This document shows positions 39,501-52,988 of a stretch of 64,000 nucleotides of DNA, in pieces. Location of the stretch: assembly GCA_964036155.1 (NCBI GenBank), contig OZ038423.1:48685249-48749248 (forward strand). The letters run 5' to 3'. The notes under the pieces are model-generated. The model saw nothing but the letters and a program-made list of their open reading frames with translations, was not told the DNA's origin and did no database searches. The position numbers were made by a program, and so were the translations under genes. The DNA is from Diploscapter coronatus. Taxonomy: Eukaryota > Nematoda > Chromadorea > Rhabditida > Rhabditidae. The stretch's first letter is position 1; the number at the start of each line of letters is the position of its first letter.

Positions 39501-42500
39501 TATTGTGTCTTAGCATAAAGATAGGCTAAAATACTGGAGAATCAGGATTTCAGAAAGTTCAGATCTAAAAATTACCCAACTTAATTTTCAGATCCATTTG
39601 ATCGAGCAGGACACGTTTGAATCGATTGGTTCATTGTCTTCACTCGACCTGAGCTACAATTCGATTGCGTACATTTTGCATGGAACGTTCAAGAATTTCG
39701 CGAAGAGTTTGATCCGACTAAATCTCGAAGAAAACGTGATCCACACCTTACCAGACGCATTCAGAGACCTGAGAAATCTAACCTATCTAAATCTGAACGG
39801 GAATAAATTGCACAAGTAGACTATAAATATTTGCTTGACTAAACTTCGGATTTCAATTCAAAATGATCTTCTGAAAGTTTTGCTTCTTTCATCTTTCGAA
39901 GAAAAAAACCAAAATGAAAGTGTCTCAATTTTCGAATTTTACTATAACAGAAACAGCCATAACATAAATAGTAAAAGGAATATCAAAACATTTTCTATGA
40001 AAATCACCGAATTTTTAGTCTTGACCCAGAAATCCTGCAGGGATTCAAGAAAACCCTGACAGAATTATTCATCGCCTACAATCATCTGAAGGAGATTCCT
40101 TACAAAGCGATTGGGGGAATGGACAATTTATTGCATTTGGATTTGTCCAAAAATCGGATTCAATCGCTCTATAATGTGAGTATTTTCCATTTTTAAAATA
40201 CTATGTTTCTCTTTGATTGAACGTCTATTTTTGAAGACGAACAATAGGTATTCGAAATTATCGATATGCGCGAATGATATTTTCAAAAAATCTAGTTTTG
40301 TAAAAAAAATATGTTTCTCTCGAAGAAAGACCCCACTTTTAAAATTCTAGAATTGTCAACGAATTCTTTATCAAAAACAATCATCTTAAAGTAAAAAATA
40401 AATATATGTATATTTCTCTCAAAATCTGCCTTATTATTTGCAACTAAATTTTCAGTTCTCCCGAGGCGTCTTCGAGGGCGGCTACAAAAGTTTGATGAAC
40501 CTGAATTTGGCTGGGAACCAGATTTCGTCCATCGATGACTCCTCCGTATTCGAGCAAATGAAGAACCTGGTTTATTTGGATTTGTCCTACAACAACATCA
40601 GTCACTTGGAGGACCGGGTTTTCGACAAATTGATGGGACTGGAGAAGCTTTTCTTGCAGGTTAATTTTAGGAAATCTTGTTTCTTTATATCTTTTTAACT
40701 AATTTACATATCTAAGATATTTTTGAGCGTTTATTTGTAAAAAAAAAAAAAACGAATTTTGGGTTGAACACAACTTTGAGGATCAACTCAAAAATGAACC
40801 AACTCGTTCTGTTATAAAGTCGCCTTTGAAAATAACGTGTTTGATATAAAATGTCGTTAAATTTGAGTTACGTAACTTTCAATACCAACTTCGATTCGTC
40901 TAGAGATAATATTCATTGAATTAAAGATAGGGAGAATCACGGAGAAATCTATTTTAAATTCAATTAATGAGGGCTATTTTAGAATAACAAACTGACGAAA
41001 TTCCCGATGGCTGCAGTGAGCGGGCTGCACAAACTGCGACATCTGATTCTGGACAATAATTTGATCGCTCAGCTGCCAAACTATACCCTAGCTGATTTAC
41101 GATATCTGGAGCATTTATCCTTAACCGGGAATCAGATCAAGCTTATTACTGAACGGGTGAGTTTTGCAGTCTTGGAATTTTCTGCACAATTATCTATGCA
41201 AATTGTCGACGCAATGCCAAATTTTTCCAAGAATTACACCTATCTTAAAATAAGATATAGTAAATCAGGTAAATAAGTATATTTTAGATGTTCGACTCAA
41301 GCATCACTCGAAATTTGAAGACGTTGAATTTGGCCAACAACAAAATCGTCGGAATTTCGAGCAAAGCCTTTTCGGATTTGAACTCTCTTCAGCAGTTGAT
41401 TCTGAAGAACAACCAACTGAAAATGATACCGGCTGATGTTAGTTCCAATTTAAGGCTGATCTTCGCAAAATATCTAGCTTCAAATTAATAACTTGTTCTT
41501 CGTTTTTCTAAAGATGCATTCGATCAAAAATGTTGAAAAGAAACGATGGTAGCTACTTTAGGCCTTCTCAAACCTGATAAATCTTCGTTATCTGGATCTA
41601 ACCGGCAATCAGATCGCTGCGATGTTACCATTAGCTTTGAACGGTCTTCGCTCGCTGGACCATCTCTTGCTTGGCTCGAATCGACTGGAATCCATCGATA
41701 GAGATGCTATTCAGGTATTTTTATTGGTTTATTTTGAATTTAAGTATTACCTGCGCCAAATAATCCCGGAATCGCTGCATGAGCCATCACGGAAAATGTT
41801 AAAACGTACCAATTTATCGCTTTATATCTTAAAATCAAGACTAAATTTATCATTTTTGTTTAATTCAGGGCGTCTCCAAACTGGAATCCCTCGATATCTC
41901 CCACAACGCACTACATCGCTTCGTCTGTCCATATCTGGGAAGCATCGGTTCCGTCGTCAAACTAGACGTCTCCCACAATGAGATTACACAGTGAGATTTT
42001 GCTTAAAAGACGATGCATGTCCACAATATCAACACTACTTTTCAACCATAACGAGTTTATTCCTTACTAAAACCTAACTATTTTTGATCGGAAACATGTC
42101 GACCTTGAAAAACGATGAAGCTTTTCATTCGTCTGTTGTTTATTTTTCTGAATCATGCAATCTTTGAAAACAGTCATATTGAATTGAGTTAATAAGAAGC
42201 AGTTTTCATAGTTTATCTATTTTCTCGAAACTTACATAAATTTTCGAAAGAAATGAAACATTTGCAGAGTCGACCTTTCCTGCTTGGCGACAAGCTTGGA
42301 GCATCTTAACCTGGCTCATAATGATCTTCAGAGAATCAGTAGAGGAATGCTGCAACAGGTTGAACTGCTCAGGTACAAAATGTGTAGATATTAAAAATGA
42401 ATCATTTTAAAATATAGATGGGTTTCCCTTCGTCACAATGGAATCCTCGAAATTCAAAAAGAATCATTCGAAAACTGCCCTGCGTTGGCCTACATCGATT

Positions 42501-45500
42501 TATCGCATAACTTCATCAAACGAGTCTGGGATGGGACTTTTATTGCGCAGGTAGTTTTTAACTAATGATCTTTAATTAAGTATCAAAATAGGTTATGGTA
42601 AAATGAATTTGCCCTTCCATGATACGTCAGTACCGTTCGGATATCAAATTTATCTTCGAATAGACAAACTCTAAAAAAAATCACATAATTTAGTCTAATA
42701 AAGCTGTTCAAATAAAATTATGCCAATTTTTGTCCTTTTTAATATTTTTTTTTTTTCAGAAGCAAATCTCTCGTCTGGACTTGAGCCACAATATGATCGA
42801 ATTGATCGATGCGAAATCGTTCGGTGAAAACAACGTTTTGGAACTGAGTTTGGGCAAGAACGGACTGACGAAAGTCCCCATCGATTCATTGAAATCTATC
42901 GAGGCCAGTATCGCTGTGCTTAAATTGGATAAGAATAAAATTAGGTAAATTTTGGTATTTTAAATTGCATTATTACTAATTAAATTTTCTCAATAAACGC
43001 GCATTATGATGTATCTTTTTAATTAACCCAATCCACTATGAAATTGACTGTAAATTCTTATAAACTTCCATGGAATTTCTTAAGACATAGAATGTTTTCA
43101 TTTCGTATATACCGAATTTTGAATATAATTTTTGAACAGACTGCCAGATCCAATTTATTATTCCCAAAATCATTCAACTAATCCCAAATATGCTCTGAAA
43201 CCTGCATTTCAGAATAGTGGAATCTTCCCAGTTGAGTGGTCTCCACAACTTGAGTTCCCTGATTCTCTCCCACAACGAAATTGACTCTATCGAGGACGGT
43301 GCCTTTGAATTTCTTTCGAGTCTCAAAATACTCGACCTCAGCCACAACCCCGTCAGTTCGTGGAGTCCAACTGCTTTTCGGGTAAAATTCCGAATTTCTA
43401 TCTTTTAAATTTTGTTTGATAAAAAAAACTACATATACATCTATTTACTCTATAATTTTGATATAAAATGGAAAAACCACGTTGCTTTCTGAGACATACA
43501 ACAATTATTCCATAATTTAGATTTTAATGAAAATTAATGTAACTGTCGCACTAAATTACACCTAAAATAGCTAGATCAATTGATCTTCTGAAACATGAAA
43601 TGCAACGAAATAGAAATATTTCAGGATCTAAGCCACTCGATAAACACCGTCAATCTCGCTGATACGGGCTTGTTTTTCGTGCCGCGACTTAGTCATCGAA
43701 ATATTCTCAATCTGAATGTTAGCTGGTAGGAAAATGACTTAAAAATGCCCTCTTATTCCATTCTTTCTAATAATTTTCCGAATTCTCCTATGCTTAAAAT
43801 TCTTATATTTATTCTATGGCATTTGAATACTAATAATTATTCGCCACATCCCATTATTAATTTGAGATCTAGTATAATTTATAGTCGAACCACTGCTCAA
43901 AAATAGATTTTAAAAAATAGCAAATTATCAAAGAAATATATTTCATAAATTTAGGAACAAAATCTATGAATTAACGCGGCGCGATATGGTCCCTATGACG
44001 AAGTTATCGTCGCTCGACTGCTCGCACAACAACATGAAAACACTGGACGTTGAGATTCTCGAGCAGTTGGCCGATCTGAAACACCTCAATTTGTCGGGGA
44101 ATCCATTGACCCATGTCAATCCAGATCACTTGAGAGCGTTATATCAGGTAGGTTTCAAATTCAATTTTGGTCGATTGACGGTTTAAACAGTAATTTTTTC
44201 AAAAAATTGATGCAAATTTTTCAACATTTCGGTAGTGTCTAATCCAGTACACGGTTGAAAATTATCTTTAGACTATTTTGATATAGGATTATTAGAAACA
44301 TAAAATTGATGAAATGTCTAAATTTAGCTCGAATCCTTGTGGATTTCAAATATGCCATCTCTCGTGAGACTGCCGCCAGCTTCTTCATTTAGTCAACTCA
44401 CGAATTTGAAAGAATTCCGGGTAATCCTTTAAAAATGGTGAAATTAGAAAAAAAACCTAGTTCCGAACTCTAAGTTTTCTTAGAATAATTCCAAAATTTG
44501 TATGATTCGAAAATCTGAATTTTCCAAGCTGCACTCAATTCAGGCCTATTGGATTCGATTGTTTAATTCAGATGTACGACCTACCCATCGAGACGGAGCC
44601 CTTTATTTTCGGGGATATTTTGCGCAATTTGCCTCCTCTGAGAAGTCTACACATCCAAGTTCGAGATAACGTCCTGAAAAACCAGCTGCATAAAGGCGAC
44701 ATGAGATTGTTGCGAGAGCTGCATATAACCGGATCAAACTTAAGTCAGGTAAATTTAGAAATTAAATCGAGGCGATAACGATATTCAAATTATTCTTATA
44801 ACCACCATTAAAGATCACTTATTGAAACATCTAAAGATTTCTATGAGAGCATAAATTTTCAAATTCAAATTTCGTTGCATTAATTGTGGGCGAATAGTTA
44901 TGCTAATCAGATCATAGTTGTCTTTACAAAACTCCAGATCGACATAGGAGCGTTCTCGTTTCTTCGTGGATTTCACATATCCCTATCCATCAGCAACACT
45001 TCTATATCCCGTTTTCCTGCTTCGATTTTCGACACTCTTACGAGAGTCAGCTATATCGATTTGTCACTTACGCATAATCAGGTAAATTTAATTAAATTTA
45101 AAAAATATATATAAATTTTATGATATCATGACATAGCAATAACTCGTTATCTTGAAAAAAGAATTTTTTACCATTTTATGCATACAATATGAATTTTCTA
45201 CTTATTAGTATCATAAAATACCTCGAAATTTGTTTAATTTATGAAAATTTCAGCTCACTTCAATAACCCCGTTCCGCTACACCGCCCCGCCCATAGTCAA
45301 TCAACATGGAACGATTCTTCAGACGATTAGATTAGAGGTGAAATTTTGCTTAAATAAAAAATTATTTTGAAATTTCAGGGAAACCCAATTCTGTGCGATT
45401 GCGAACTGAAATGGGTCACTCCCTACATTACCGTTTCGAGCAAGGAATCTAACGATTTTCAAAGGGTAGGTTCAAAAAATTAAAAATGTCAAAAATATCA

Positions 45501-45808
45501 TTTCCCCCAAAAATCGAAAATTATTTAAAAAAAAATAATAGATTGAGTATTTTGAACCAAAAACTAAAGATATAAAAACGAAATATTAGAGAGAAAAATG
45601 CGAAATTTGGACACTTCAGGTATTCTGTGATCAATTCGGCCTCCGATCTCCTTCGATTTTTAACTTCTACACTCAGCAGCCGATTCTCTGTGACAATGAC
45701 ACTGTCAATTCTGCTATCCGATTGTCATTATCATTCTCTTTCATCATTTTAATTCTTTCAATTCTCTTCGTTCACGGGTTGCACGTACAAATCGCTATAA
45801 TTGGGTAA
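36586..45808 (+). CDS. Chaoptin-like leucine-rich-repeat surface protein
   Basis: More than twenty exons join into roughly 1,200 residues. Exon 1 (36586-36683) carries a signal peptide (MPSIVNLVRLFFLLLYS...), followed by a short Cys-containing cap, then some forty LRRs of the LxxLxLxxNxI type (for example LTQLNLAHNNLSVI, LVYLDLSYNNISHL, LKTLNLANNKIVGI, LKHLNLSGNPL). A C-terminal LRR flank (NPILCDCELKWV, then FCDQ and LCDN) precedes one hydrophobic segment (LSLSFSFIILILSILFV) and a stop only 11 residues later at 45806-45808. The layout, almost all LRR with a hydrophobic tail, matches chaoptin, a cell-adhesion protein held by a GPI anchor, and related nematode LRR proteins. Whether the tail is a GPI signal or a true membrane helix cannot be decided. 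Repeat units are often split mid-repeat by introns. An AATAAA is at 45845. Confidence 0.85.
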
Positions 45809-46079
45809 TTTTCTTCTTTTAAATTTTGTTGTTGTAAATTTTGGAATAAAATATCATTATCATTTACGCATTTTTGGAATGCAAACACTAAAAGATAGCT
45901 AATAATGAGTCTTTTTATGCTTCACTCTTTACTCTTTATCAATCCTGCCTTCTTGGGTCAATTTTTTTATCAACTATTGAAAAATTTAGAAGTCGGTGAT
46001 TGAGGCTATCGATTTTCTATGTGTTTAACTGAAGAATTTTGCAATTTTTCTCCATCTGTTATTCTTTTTTCTAATTCAG

Positions 46080-46179
46080 ATGGTTTATATCGGAATTGAC
46101 TTGGGGACATCAAATTCATGTGCTGCACTCGTAGAAAATGGGCATGTAATTCATGCGCATAGCGATTTTGCCGGATCTG
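46080..46179 (+). pseudogene. Hsp70-type N-terminal exon without recognisable continuation
   Basis: The ATG at 46080 is directly after the acceptor CTAATTCAG. The exon reads GIDLGTSNSCAALVENG, the phosphate-1 loop that opens the Hsp70 ATPase domain, and ends AGSG at a good donor (G/GTAAGAG) at 46180. The expected next piece (TTPSYVAF-like) was not found up to 52.9 kb. Twenty bases past the donor begins a ~3-kb block of repeats. The exon may be the 5' stump of a gene broken or greatly stretched by insertions, or the rest may be too diverged to see. It starts 235 nt after the AATAAA of the upstream gene, spacing that would suit an operon partner using a trans-splice acceptor. Confidence 0.55.
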
Positions 46180-46199
46180 GTAAGAGATCTCTTAAAAAT

Positions 46200-46441
46200 G
46201 AATAACTTTTCGAAAATCAAACGAATTCGAAAAATCTTTTCGGGATATAGTAGTTGAAGGGCAATACTTCACCTTTGCTTCCTAGGGTGCCGTACTACTA
46301 ATTCACCATGTTACCATATGGGTCCATGGAAAACCACCCAAATGTTAATCGAATGGTACCATGCAAAAATGGGTACCAATCGATTAGAAATTGATTGAAG
46401 AATAATATTCGAGTCAATTTCTACCAAATACAGCAAGTGGT
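46200..46441 (+). repeat. Direct repeat, copy 1
   Basis: About 240 bp, with landmarks AAAATCTTTTCGG, GGGCAATACTTCA, CATATGGG.CCATGG and GCAAGTGGTT. A second copy in the same orientation is at 47726-47971, at perhaps 75-80% identity by eye. No ORF spans it. Confidence 0.8.
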
Positions 46442-47725
46442 TGACTTCTCAAAATCTATATATTTTTAGGAAGTACATTTCATTATTATGTTCACCCTTT
46501 TAAAATTTTTCGAAAATCTTTTATAGCAAAAAAATGTTCTTTGTACCATCTAGCGAGCATTTTAGCGTTAAAATAGCGATTTTCAAATTAGCATGCCTCT
46601 GCCCATTTTTGGAGGCGGAGCCTAATCTCCTCGATTTTGTGATTAGGACCCATAGGGGTATCCACCTCTATAGTCAAATCATGATTTTTCAAACGTTTTT
46701 TTAATGCATACAACTGTTCGAGTCTTACAAATACACCCTCGAAGTTGCATTTTCACTCCTTTTATTCTACTCTCTCGAGGCATGTCCTGCATCTGTCACA
46801 TATTTTACTCTTGAAATACCCTTGTCTTTGATAGATTATTGCAATTATGTATGGGGTGGACTCTTGGACACACGCACACGCACTATAATAGCAGACAAAC
46901 ACTTGTTGTTGCTATAATAACTAGCGGCTATTTCTTAGGAATATACCGATGTTAAGAAGTGAGGTTTTGTCAGTATCGACAAACCTTTTCTTTAATTTTA
47001 TGATTCTATTTTTCTTAGAATATTTGCAATATTGAAAATCTCAATGTTGTATAGATCGGATGAGTAATAATTATGATGATTTTATAACGGGGTCCCGCTA
47101 ATTATCAAAACTAGCCGGACCAAACATTTTCGAAGGTTCTAGATCGGGGTTTTTAGTAGTTTCTGACTCTATTCGACCTGGAGAACACGATTTTGGGGCT
47201 TTTTCCCGGAGTTTTCAAGTTCAGGTCCGGGTATCGGGTCCGGGGGTCAAAATTCAAAACTCATTCTGATACCCCAAAACCTATATCAGATTGTCCAGTT
47301 CGGTGAGCTGAGTCTGATGGTCAAACATTTTTCAGATCTGATCTTTCTATCACAAGTTACGGCTAAAAACAGTACAAGAATGTCAAAAACACGAATCGTC
47401 GGGGAAAAATGAATTTTTTTGTTCTTGTAGATACGATCCGGGTGTTTTAAAGAACATATTAAAATTGCCCATGAAATTTCGAATTTTTTTATATAGGTTT
47501 GGTCGAAAAACTCGGGTAGGCATTTTGAGAAAAACCGGTCTGAAGTTGGACCTAAAAATTTCGAATTTTCAAAAATGAGGGACAGACCTCCAAATCATAT
47601 ATCATTCAATAGAGCTCATCAAACTGAGCAACTTTTGTGAAGACACCTCATGGTTATCTATTATGGTATGCATGTTATAGCAGTTTGAATGAGTCTAACT
47701 ATGAAAATGAAAAGAATTTTCAAAA

Positions 47726-47971
47726 ATTCATAACTTTTATAAAATCAAACCAAATTGAAAAATCTTTTCGGAATATAGTAGTTGAGGGGCAATACTTCAT
47801 TTTTGTTTCCTAGAGTATCGTGCTATCACTTTATCATGTTATCATATGGGCCCATGGTATACCACCCATATGGTACCCGAGTAGTACTATACCAAAATGG
47901 GCATCAATCGACTCGAAATTGACTGAAGAGTAATATTCGAGTCCATTTCTATTAATTTTAGCAAGTGGTTT
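47726..47971 (+). repeat. Direct repeat, copy 2, inside the foldback element
   Basis: Same orientation as 46200-46441 and sharing GGGCAATACTTCAT, CCATGG and AATATTCGAGTC words. Its place within the loop of the larger palindrome suggests nesting or a shared parent element. Confidence 0.8.
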
Positions 47972-48019
47972 CAGTATACTATCATTGAAATTGACTATAA
48001 CCATCTACTGAAAAAGACC

Positions 48020-48330
48020 AAAAATGAGGTATCTTCAAATGACCATAAAAGGCGATAGACTAATCTCTTTTCCAAGCGGTTTTCAGAATATTACTCAGTT
48101 CAATAAGGGCTTTCATTTGGTATATAACATGATTGGTCTTTGTTAAAAACGGTAACTTGACCCATATGAGCCGCAACTCATATGGGTTGAGTCACCATTT
48201 AGTAGAAGACCTATAATGTTGTATACCATTTGAAAGCTAATGAAAAACTAAGTGTAATGCTGAAAACCGCTTGAAAAATGGATTAGTGTATCGATTTTTA
48301 TGAGGAAATGAAGTATCGGTCAAATTGAAG
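48020..48330. repeat. Inner palindrome with a third partial copy
   Basis: Arms 48020-48170 and 48177-48330 are inverted around CCCATATGAG / CTCATATGGG with a 6-nt centre. A further diverged copy of the arm follows at about 48375-48450 (words TTTTCAAGTGGTTTTC and TATACAACATTAATAGG). Confidence 0.75.
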
Positions 48331-49263
48331 AGTAGACTTTGGAACGTTTTTGATGATAAGTCTTGATGCATCAATCTGTTTTTCAAGTGGTTTTCTGCAT
48401 GATAATCAGGTTTTTAGCCGCTTTCGAATGATATACAACATTAATAGGTTTCCGGAAAATTTCAAGTCCCGACCGGTACCCGTCCGGCCCTGCCAGGTTC
48501 GATACCCGAAATTTCTCCAAATGACCCCAAAAAATTCTAGAATGTTCTACGAGGTCTAGGCTTCATTCTAACACTAAATTTGACTCCACTTACTTCAGAA
48601 ATTTTCGAGATAAAAATTCCCGAATGTAAAGTACAATTTTCGGTTTTTCTTGTCTGGAGCCCTCAGGGATGAGAATCTTTCGAAGGTGTCTTCACAAAAG
48701 TTGCTCAGTTTGATGAGCTCTATTGAATGATATATGATTTGGGGGTCTGTCCCTCATTTTTGAAAATTCGAAATTTTTAGGTCCAACTTCAGACCGGTTT
48801 TTCTCAAAATACCTACCCGAGTTTTTCGACCAAACCTATATAAAAAAATTCGAAATTTCATGGGCAATTTTAATATGTTCTTTAAAACACCCGGATCGTA
48901 TCTACAAGAACAAAAAAATTCATTTTTCCCCGACGATTCGTGTTTTTGACATTCTTGTACTGTTTTTAGCCGTAACTTGTGATAGAAAGGTCGGATTTGA
49001 GAAATATTTGGACCATTCGACTCAGTTCACCGAGCCGAACAATCTGATATAGGTTTTGAAGTGTCAGAATGACTTTTGAATTTTAACCTCCGGACTCTGG
49101 TACCTGGACCCGAAGTTGAAAATGTCGGAAAAAGTCCCAAAATCATGCTTTCCAGGTCGAATAGAGTCAGAAACTACTAAAAACCCCGATCTAGAACCTT
49201 CGAAAATGTTTGGTCCGGCCTCTTCTTTGATATCTCTCAAAATTAGCGAGACCGCGTCTTATT

Positions 49264-52200
49264 GCACTAGAAAATAGCTAAATACTATTTACACATTATA
49301 AAATATGTCTCGAAATTATTTCTATAAGAATTGTAGAAATCTTCACTCTTTCCGAAAACCCAAAATTCTGACGTGCTTTCCTTTTCTTTTCCTGATGTCG
49401 AAGGTGCCAATTTCCTCTGGCTCTTTTGCATTTTCTACACTCAGGTTCCCTGATCTTGCGTGATTCGCTCCTCAGCTGTTTAGTGAGACTCATTTCCGTT
49501 GCTTTTTCTTAAATTCTTTATCTTTTCAGGTTTAAAAAAATTACATTTCACAACTTTGTGATATAGATAATTTTTTTGAAGTTTGAATCAATCAATAATT
49601 CATCTAGATATGCTTCATAAAAATTCGTATCGCTTGTGTGTCATCGCAAATTTAACTGCGTTAATAGTATGGCATGATTGACAAATATGTGATATTCAGT
49701 TTAAATGAAATTGATCTTCACACCGTTCTCGAGTTTAATTTATACTGAAACCTACCAAAAGTTATATTTATCATCTCATAGTTGCCAAAATTTGCGCAAC
49801 AACAACAACAGCAACATTGTTCCCAGCTCATCCTCGCGGTAAGTGTCTTCTCATTTACTTATGTAAGTCATGCAGTCATCCCCTCCCCTCCCCACCCCTT
49901 CCTTCCCATTTCTGGCTCGTCTTACGAACCACCACCTCATAAATTTATTAGTGGCTTTTTTCTCTGCTCTCTTACAACCCATTACTATTTATTGCGTTCT
50001 CTAGCTTCTTTCCGATCCTCTCTAACGCGCTTAACTTCGCCCTTAGCATGTTCCAACTCTATCAGGAGACTTGAAAAAATTTCGAGAACTGGAATATTTT
50101 AGACTTTGGAAATGTTACTCTCATGTTTATTTGATAGGGTTTTTTTCTGTATTTCATAAATCGATTATCAATATTTGAAATATCTTTATCATCTGAATTA
50201 TGGAAATTAATAATTATCTTATCTTTAATGAGCCTATTCCATCTATTTCACTGGTCAACTGTAAAATAGATATTTCGCAGAAAATGAATTTTGAAGCATA
50301 TTTTCCTAATTTCATTAGATTCGATTTTCATAAAAATCGCATGCAAACTAATTTTGGAAGAGCTATTTGTTTGTGCTCGAGTCGAAATTGACGCAAAAAT
50401 AATTGAATTTCTAAATTCTTACTCGAAAATTGACCATGACAGTACTCACTAGACAACAGATTAACTATCTACCTGGATCCGTACTAAACCCCTGCTTAGT
50501 TCATGACAAGTTCAGTTCAGCTCAATTCGTTTTTGAGAGAAATAACCTATAATTCACGCCAAGTTCGCTCCTACTTTTAGGGGACTTTAGTACGGGCCCT
50601 GAATACTCTTTTTTTGTATTTAAAATCGAGTTTAATTTAACTTTTCTTGGATAATTTTATCTTCATGCTTCTTCGTAGCGTTGATTACTCTATTCATGGA
50701 GATCTTCATTCAGGACATAATTCAAGTTATCAGTTACTTGTATTATTTTATGCGATCTTGTCGCCTTTTCATTTTATCTACTCTGCAAAATTGTACAAAT
50801 CCGATTCCGATTCTATACTTTATTGACCCAGTGGGTCTTCAAAAATTTACCCGAGGAAAACTGCACCATCGCCAGGGTAAAACTTTTGACGGGCATGTAT
50901 TGAATTCTCTATGAATCTCGCGTGATCTCTCCAAATTCTTCGCATAATTTCAGTCTGCTACAATATTTTAAGATCAACAAATTCGCCATAGCATTTTGAT
51001 ACTGCAAAATCGTTTTTCTAGGGCATCTAACTCTAAACAAGTGGTATTTTTGTGTTTTTCCTATTTGTTTCTGTAATTGTTCTGAAATTGGATTGGTGTT
51101 GATTTATTTCGGAGTCTTTACGAAACAAAGGCCGAACCGAGGGAGCGCGCGACCGAGACTCGTATCATATAGCGATATTGGGTGATTTTCATAAAGCCTA
51201 GAAATGTTGATCTCCGTGATAAAATTCAACTATCAGAACATTCATTTCATTTTTCGAACCTCATTCCTATTTCGAGCTTGTCATGTTTAACGACCTCCTT
51301 TCTTGTTGTACTTTAGTTCTAGCTCTATTCATAACTCGTGCATTTCAGTTCTCCCTCTTCTAACTCGAGTTGAGTTCCGTTGTTGAAAGAATTCATTAGC
51401 TTGAAAAGAGAGCACGAAAGCACGAAATTTTTAACTGAAATAATCGATACGGTTCAAAATATCGAATAATTTGCCAAAATCAAGAAGTCTTCGATCTTCT
51501 GCTTGTGTTTTATCTATTTTTTCGAATAGAAAATTACAAGTTTCCCCTGATGTTTCGAAAATTTCTATTCATGACAACAACTACTGATCTTAGAGTTTTT
51601 ATAGCATCATCATAAAGTCGAGAATATCGCTATAGTAGGAATTTATAATGCCGTTAGTTAATTTTGCAGATGTTATTTCATCATGCGACTCGTGCACTTT
51701 ATGAAACGCAAACTTTCTTGATCTATATTTTTTTATCGAAATATTACATTTCTCTAATTATAAGAAAAAAAAAATGTCAATAGGCTCTAAACTATAAAGC
51801 AAAAAATCGAAACTTCGAAGTAATATTTGTCATAGAAACACCTCAACTATATAACATTTTGAAAGTACGTTTTGCATTTAGAAACTGCTCAATCATTACC
51901 TTTCCATTTACTTCGGCTTGTTCGTTATTTGTATTCATCGCTATTTTCTTCGAATTTCTCTCCCTCTCCCAATTTCATTCACTATTTCGTCGTCTTGTTT
52001 TGTATTCAATTGTTGATGTGCGGTAGGACAGATGTCTTTCCATCTTTCTCTCCCTTTCCCCGTATATTGGCTCTTCTTATTGCTATTTCGAGTTGAGATG
52101 GCATTTTTACGCGTTTTTAATTTTCATTTGTCTCTCTCACCCGTAGGTTATTTTTCATGCAACAGCAATGTTATTTCGCAAAATTTTAAAATTAATTCTC

Positions 52201-52988
52201 GTAATTTTTGAATCATGATATTTTGTATCGATCCGTTGCAATTCGAGCTTTTTGATCTATTCTTAAAGATGAACATTCGAAACTATTTTTCAGGTACTAA
52301 AATCATTAGAATTTCTATAGTTTTCATATCAATTAAATGATATCTTGTTTTTACCATAGCTTCCTCCAAAACAATTTCAATTTTCCCATAGATTTGTATT
52401 CATTAGATCTATGGGAAAATTCATACCTTATCATTTCATTTCAATTTCAAATTTCCCCCATTTTGCTATGAATTTCGATTTACAAAACTTTTCGAAAAAT
52501 GCAAATATACGAATTGCTCGAATTTGAGTATTTCAGGTTGCAATTTTCAATTTCAATTTTTCTCCTTGCATATTTTATCAGTTCATCGCCTACTCGGACA
52601 CCTTTAACTTTTCCCATTTCGCATTTTCGTATTCTAACATCTGCCCGTAGTTTTGTCTGAAACTCGAACATTTCCCAACTTTCGTCTTGTTAGCTAAATT
52701 TTATATCTGCATAAGTTATCATTTCGTATCTTGATGCGATATTTTTATCAGTTTCATTTACCTCAGAATATTCTTAAAACTCTAAACCTCTTACATTTTA
52801 TTTTGAATTTTCCCCAATTTATTGCATTTAGTCTCGAACTATTACGATACTCGTGATATAATTTGCCTGAAAACTTTCTGAAACAAAAATATCTAAACTT
52901 TGAACATTTCAGAAATTCGTCCACAAAATCTAACACTAAAAATGTATATTCCAGTCTAATTGATGTTTCCTCCCGAAGCAATGCTCAA
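49264..52988. other. Gene-poor region after the foldback element
   Basis: AT-rich with little recognisable. A possible orphan exon lies at 49782-49839: it follows CTCATAG, contains a CAA/CAG run, and ends at GCG/GTAAGTG, but its translation fits no family and not Hsp70. A minus-strand Lys/Arg-rich ORF at 49296-49493 has no splice context. Positions 51120-51160 contain a small GC-rich patch with AGCGCGCG. A short inverted-repeat element at 50472-50602 is listed separately. Confidence 0.4.
50472..50602. mobile_element. Short inverted-repeat element (MITE-like)
   Basis: Ends are inverted: CCTGGATCCGTACTAAACCC on the left, and the complement of CAGGGCCCGTACTAAAGTCC on the right, about 131 bp in total with no ORF. 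Terminal CAGGG-type ends and small size suit a miniature inverted-repeat element; the family is not assigned and no target duplication is certain. Confidence 0.5.

Larger units (their letters stand above)
47083..49263. mobile_element. Large palindromic (foldback) element, about 2.2 kb
   Basis: The left arm (47083-47649) and right arm (48683-49263) are inverted copies of each other, very similar along most of ~570 bp, for instance CCGGACCAAACATTTTCG near 47115 and its complement near 49205. Outer ends read GGGGTCCCGCTAATT on the left and, inverted, GCGGTCTCGCTAATT on the right. Between the arms lie the second copy of the 240-bp direct repeat (47726-47971) and a smaller palindrome at 48020-48330. 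No ORF resembling a transposase is present, so it would be non-autonomous. It follows the Hsp70-type exon by under 1 kb. Confidence 0.75.

Noticed and set aside
48495..48512. GGTTCGATACC, similar to a tRNA B box
   Set aside because: No A box, cloverleaf or anticodon arm can be drawn around it, and it lies within the repeat nest.
49296..49493. Lys/Arg-rich 65-codon minus-strand frame
   Set aside because: No acceptor, donor or family match; it begins at the outer edge of the palindromic element and looks like chance.
50681..50914. 77-codon + frame with a hydrophobic start
   Set aside because: No signal-peptide gene structure follows and the second half matches nothing; AT-rich chance ORF.
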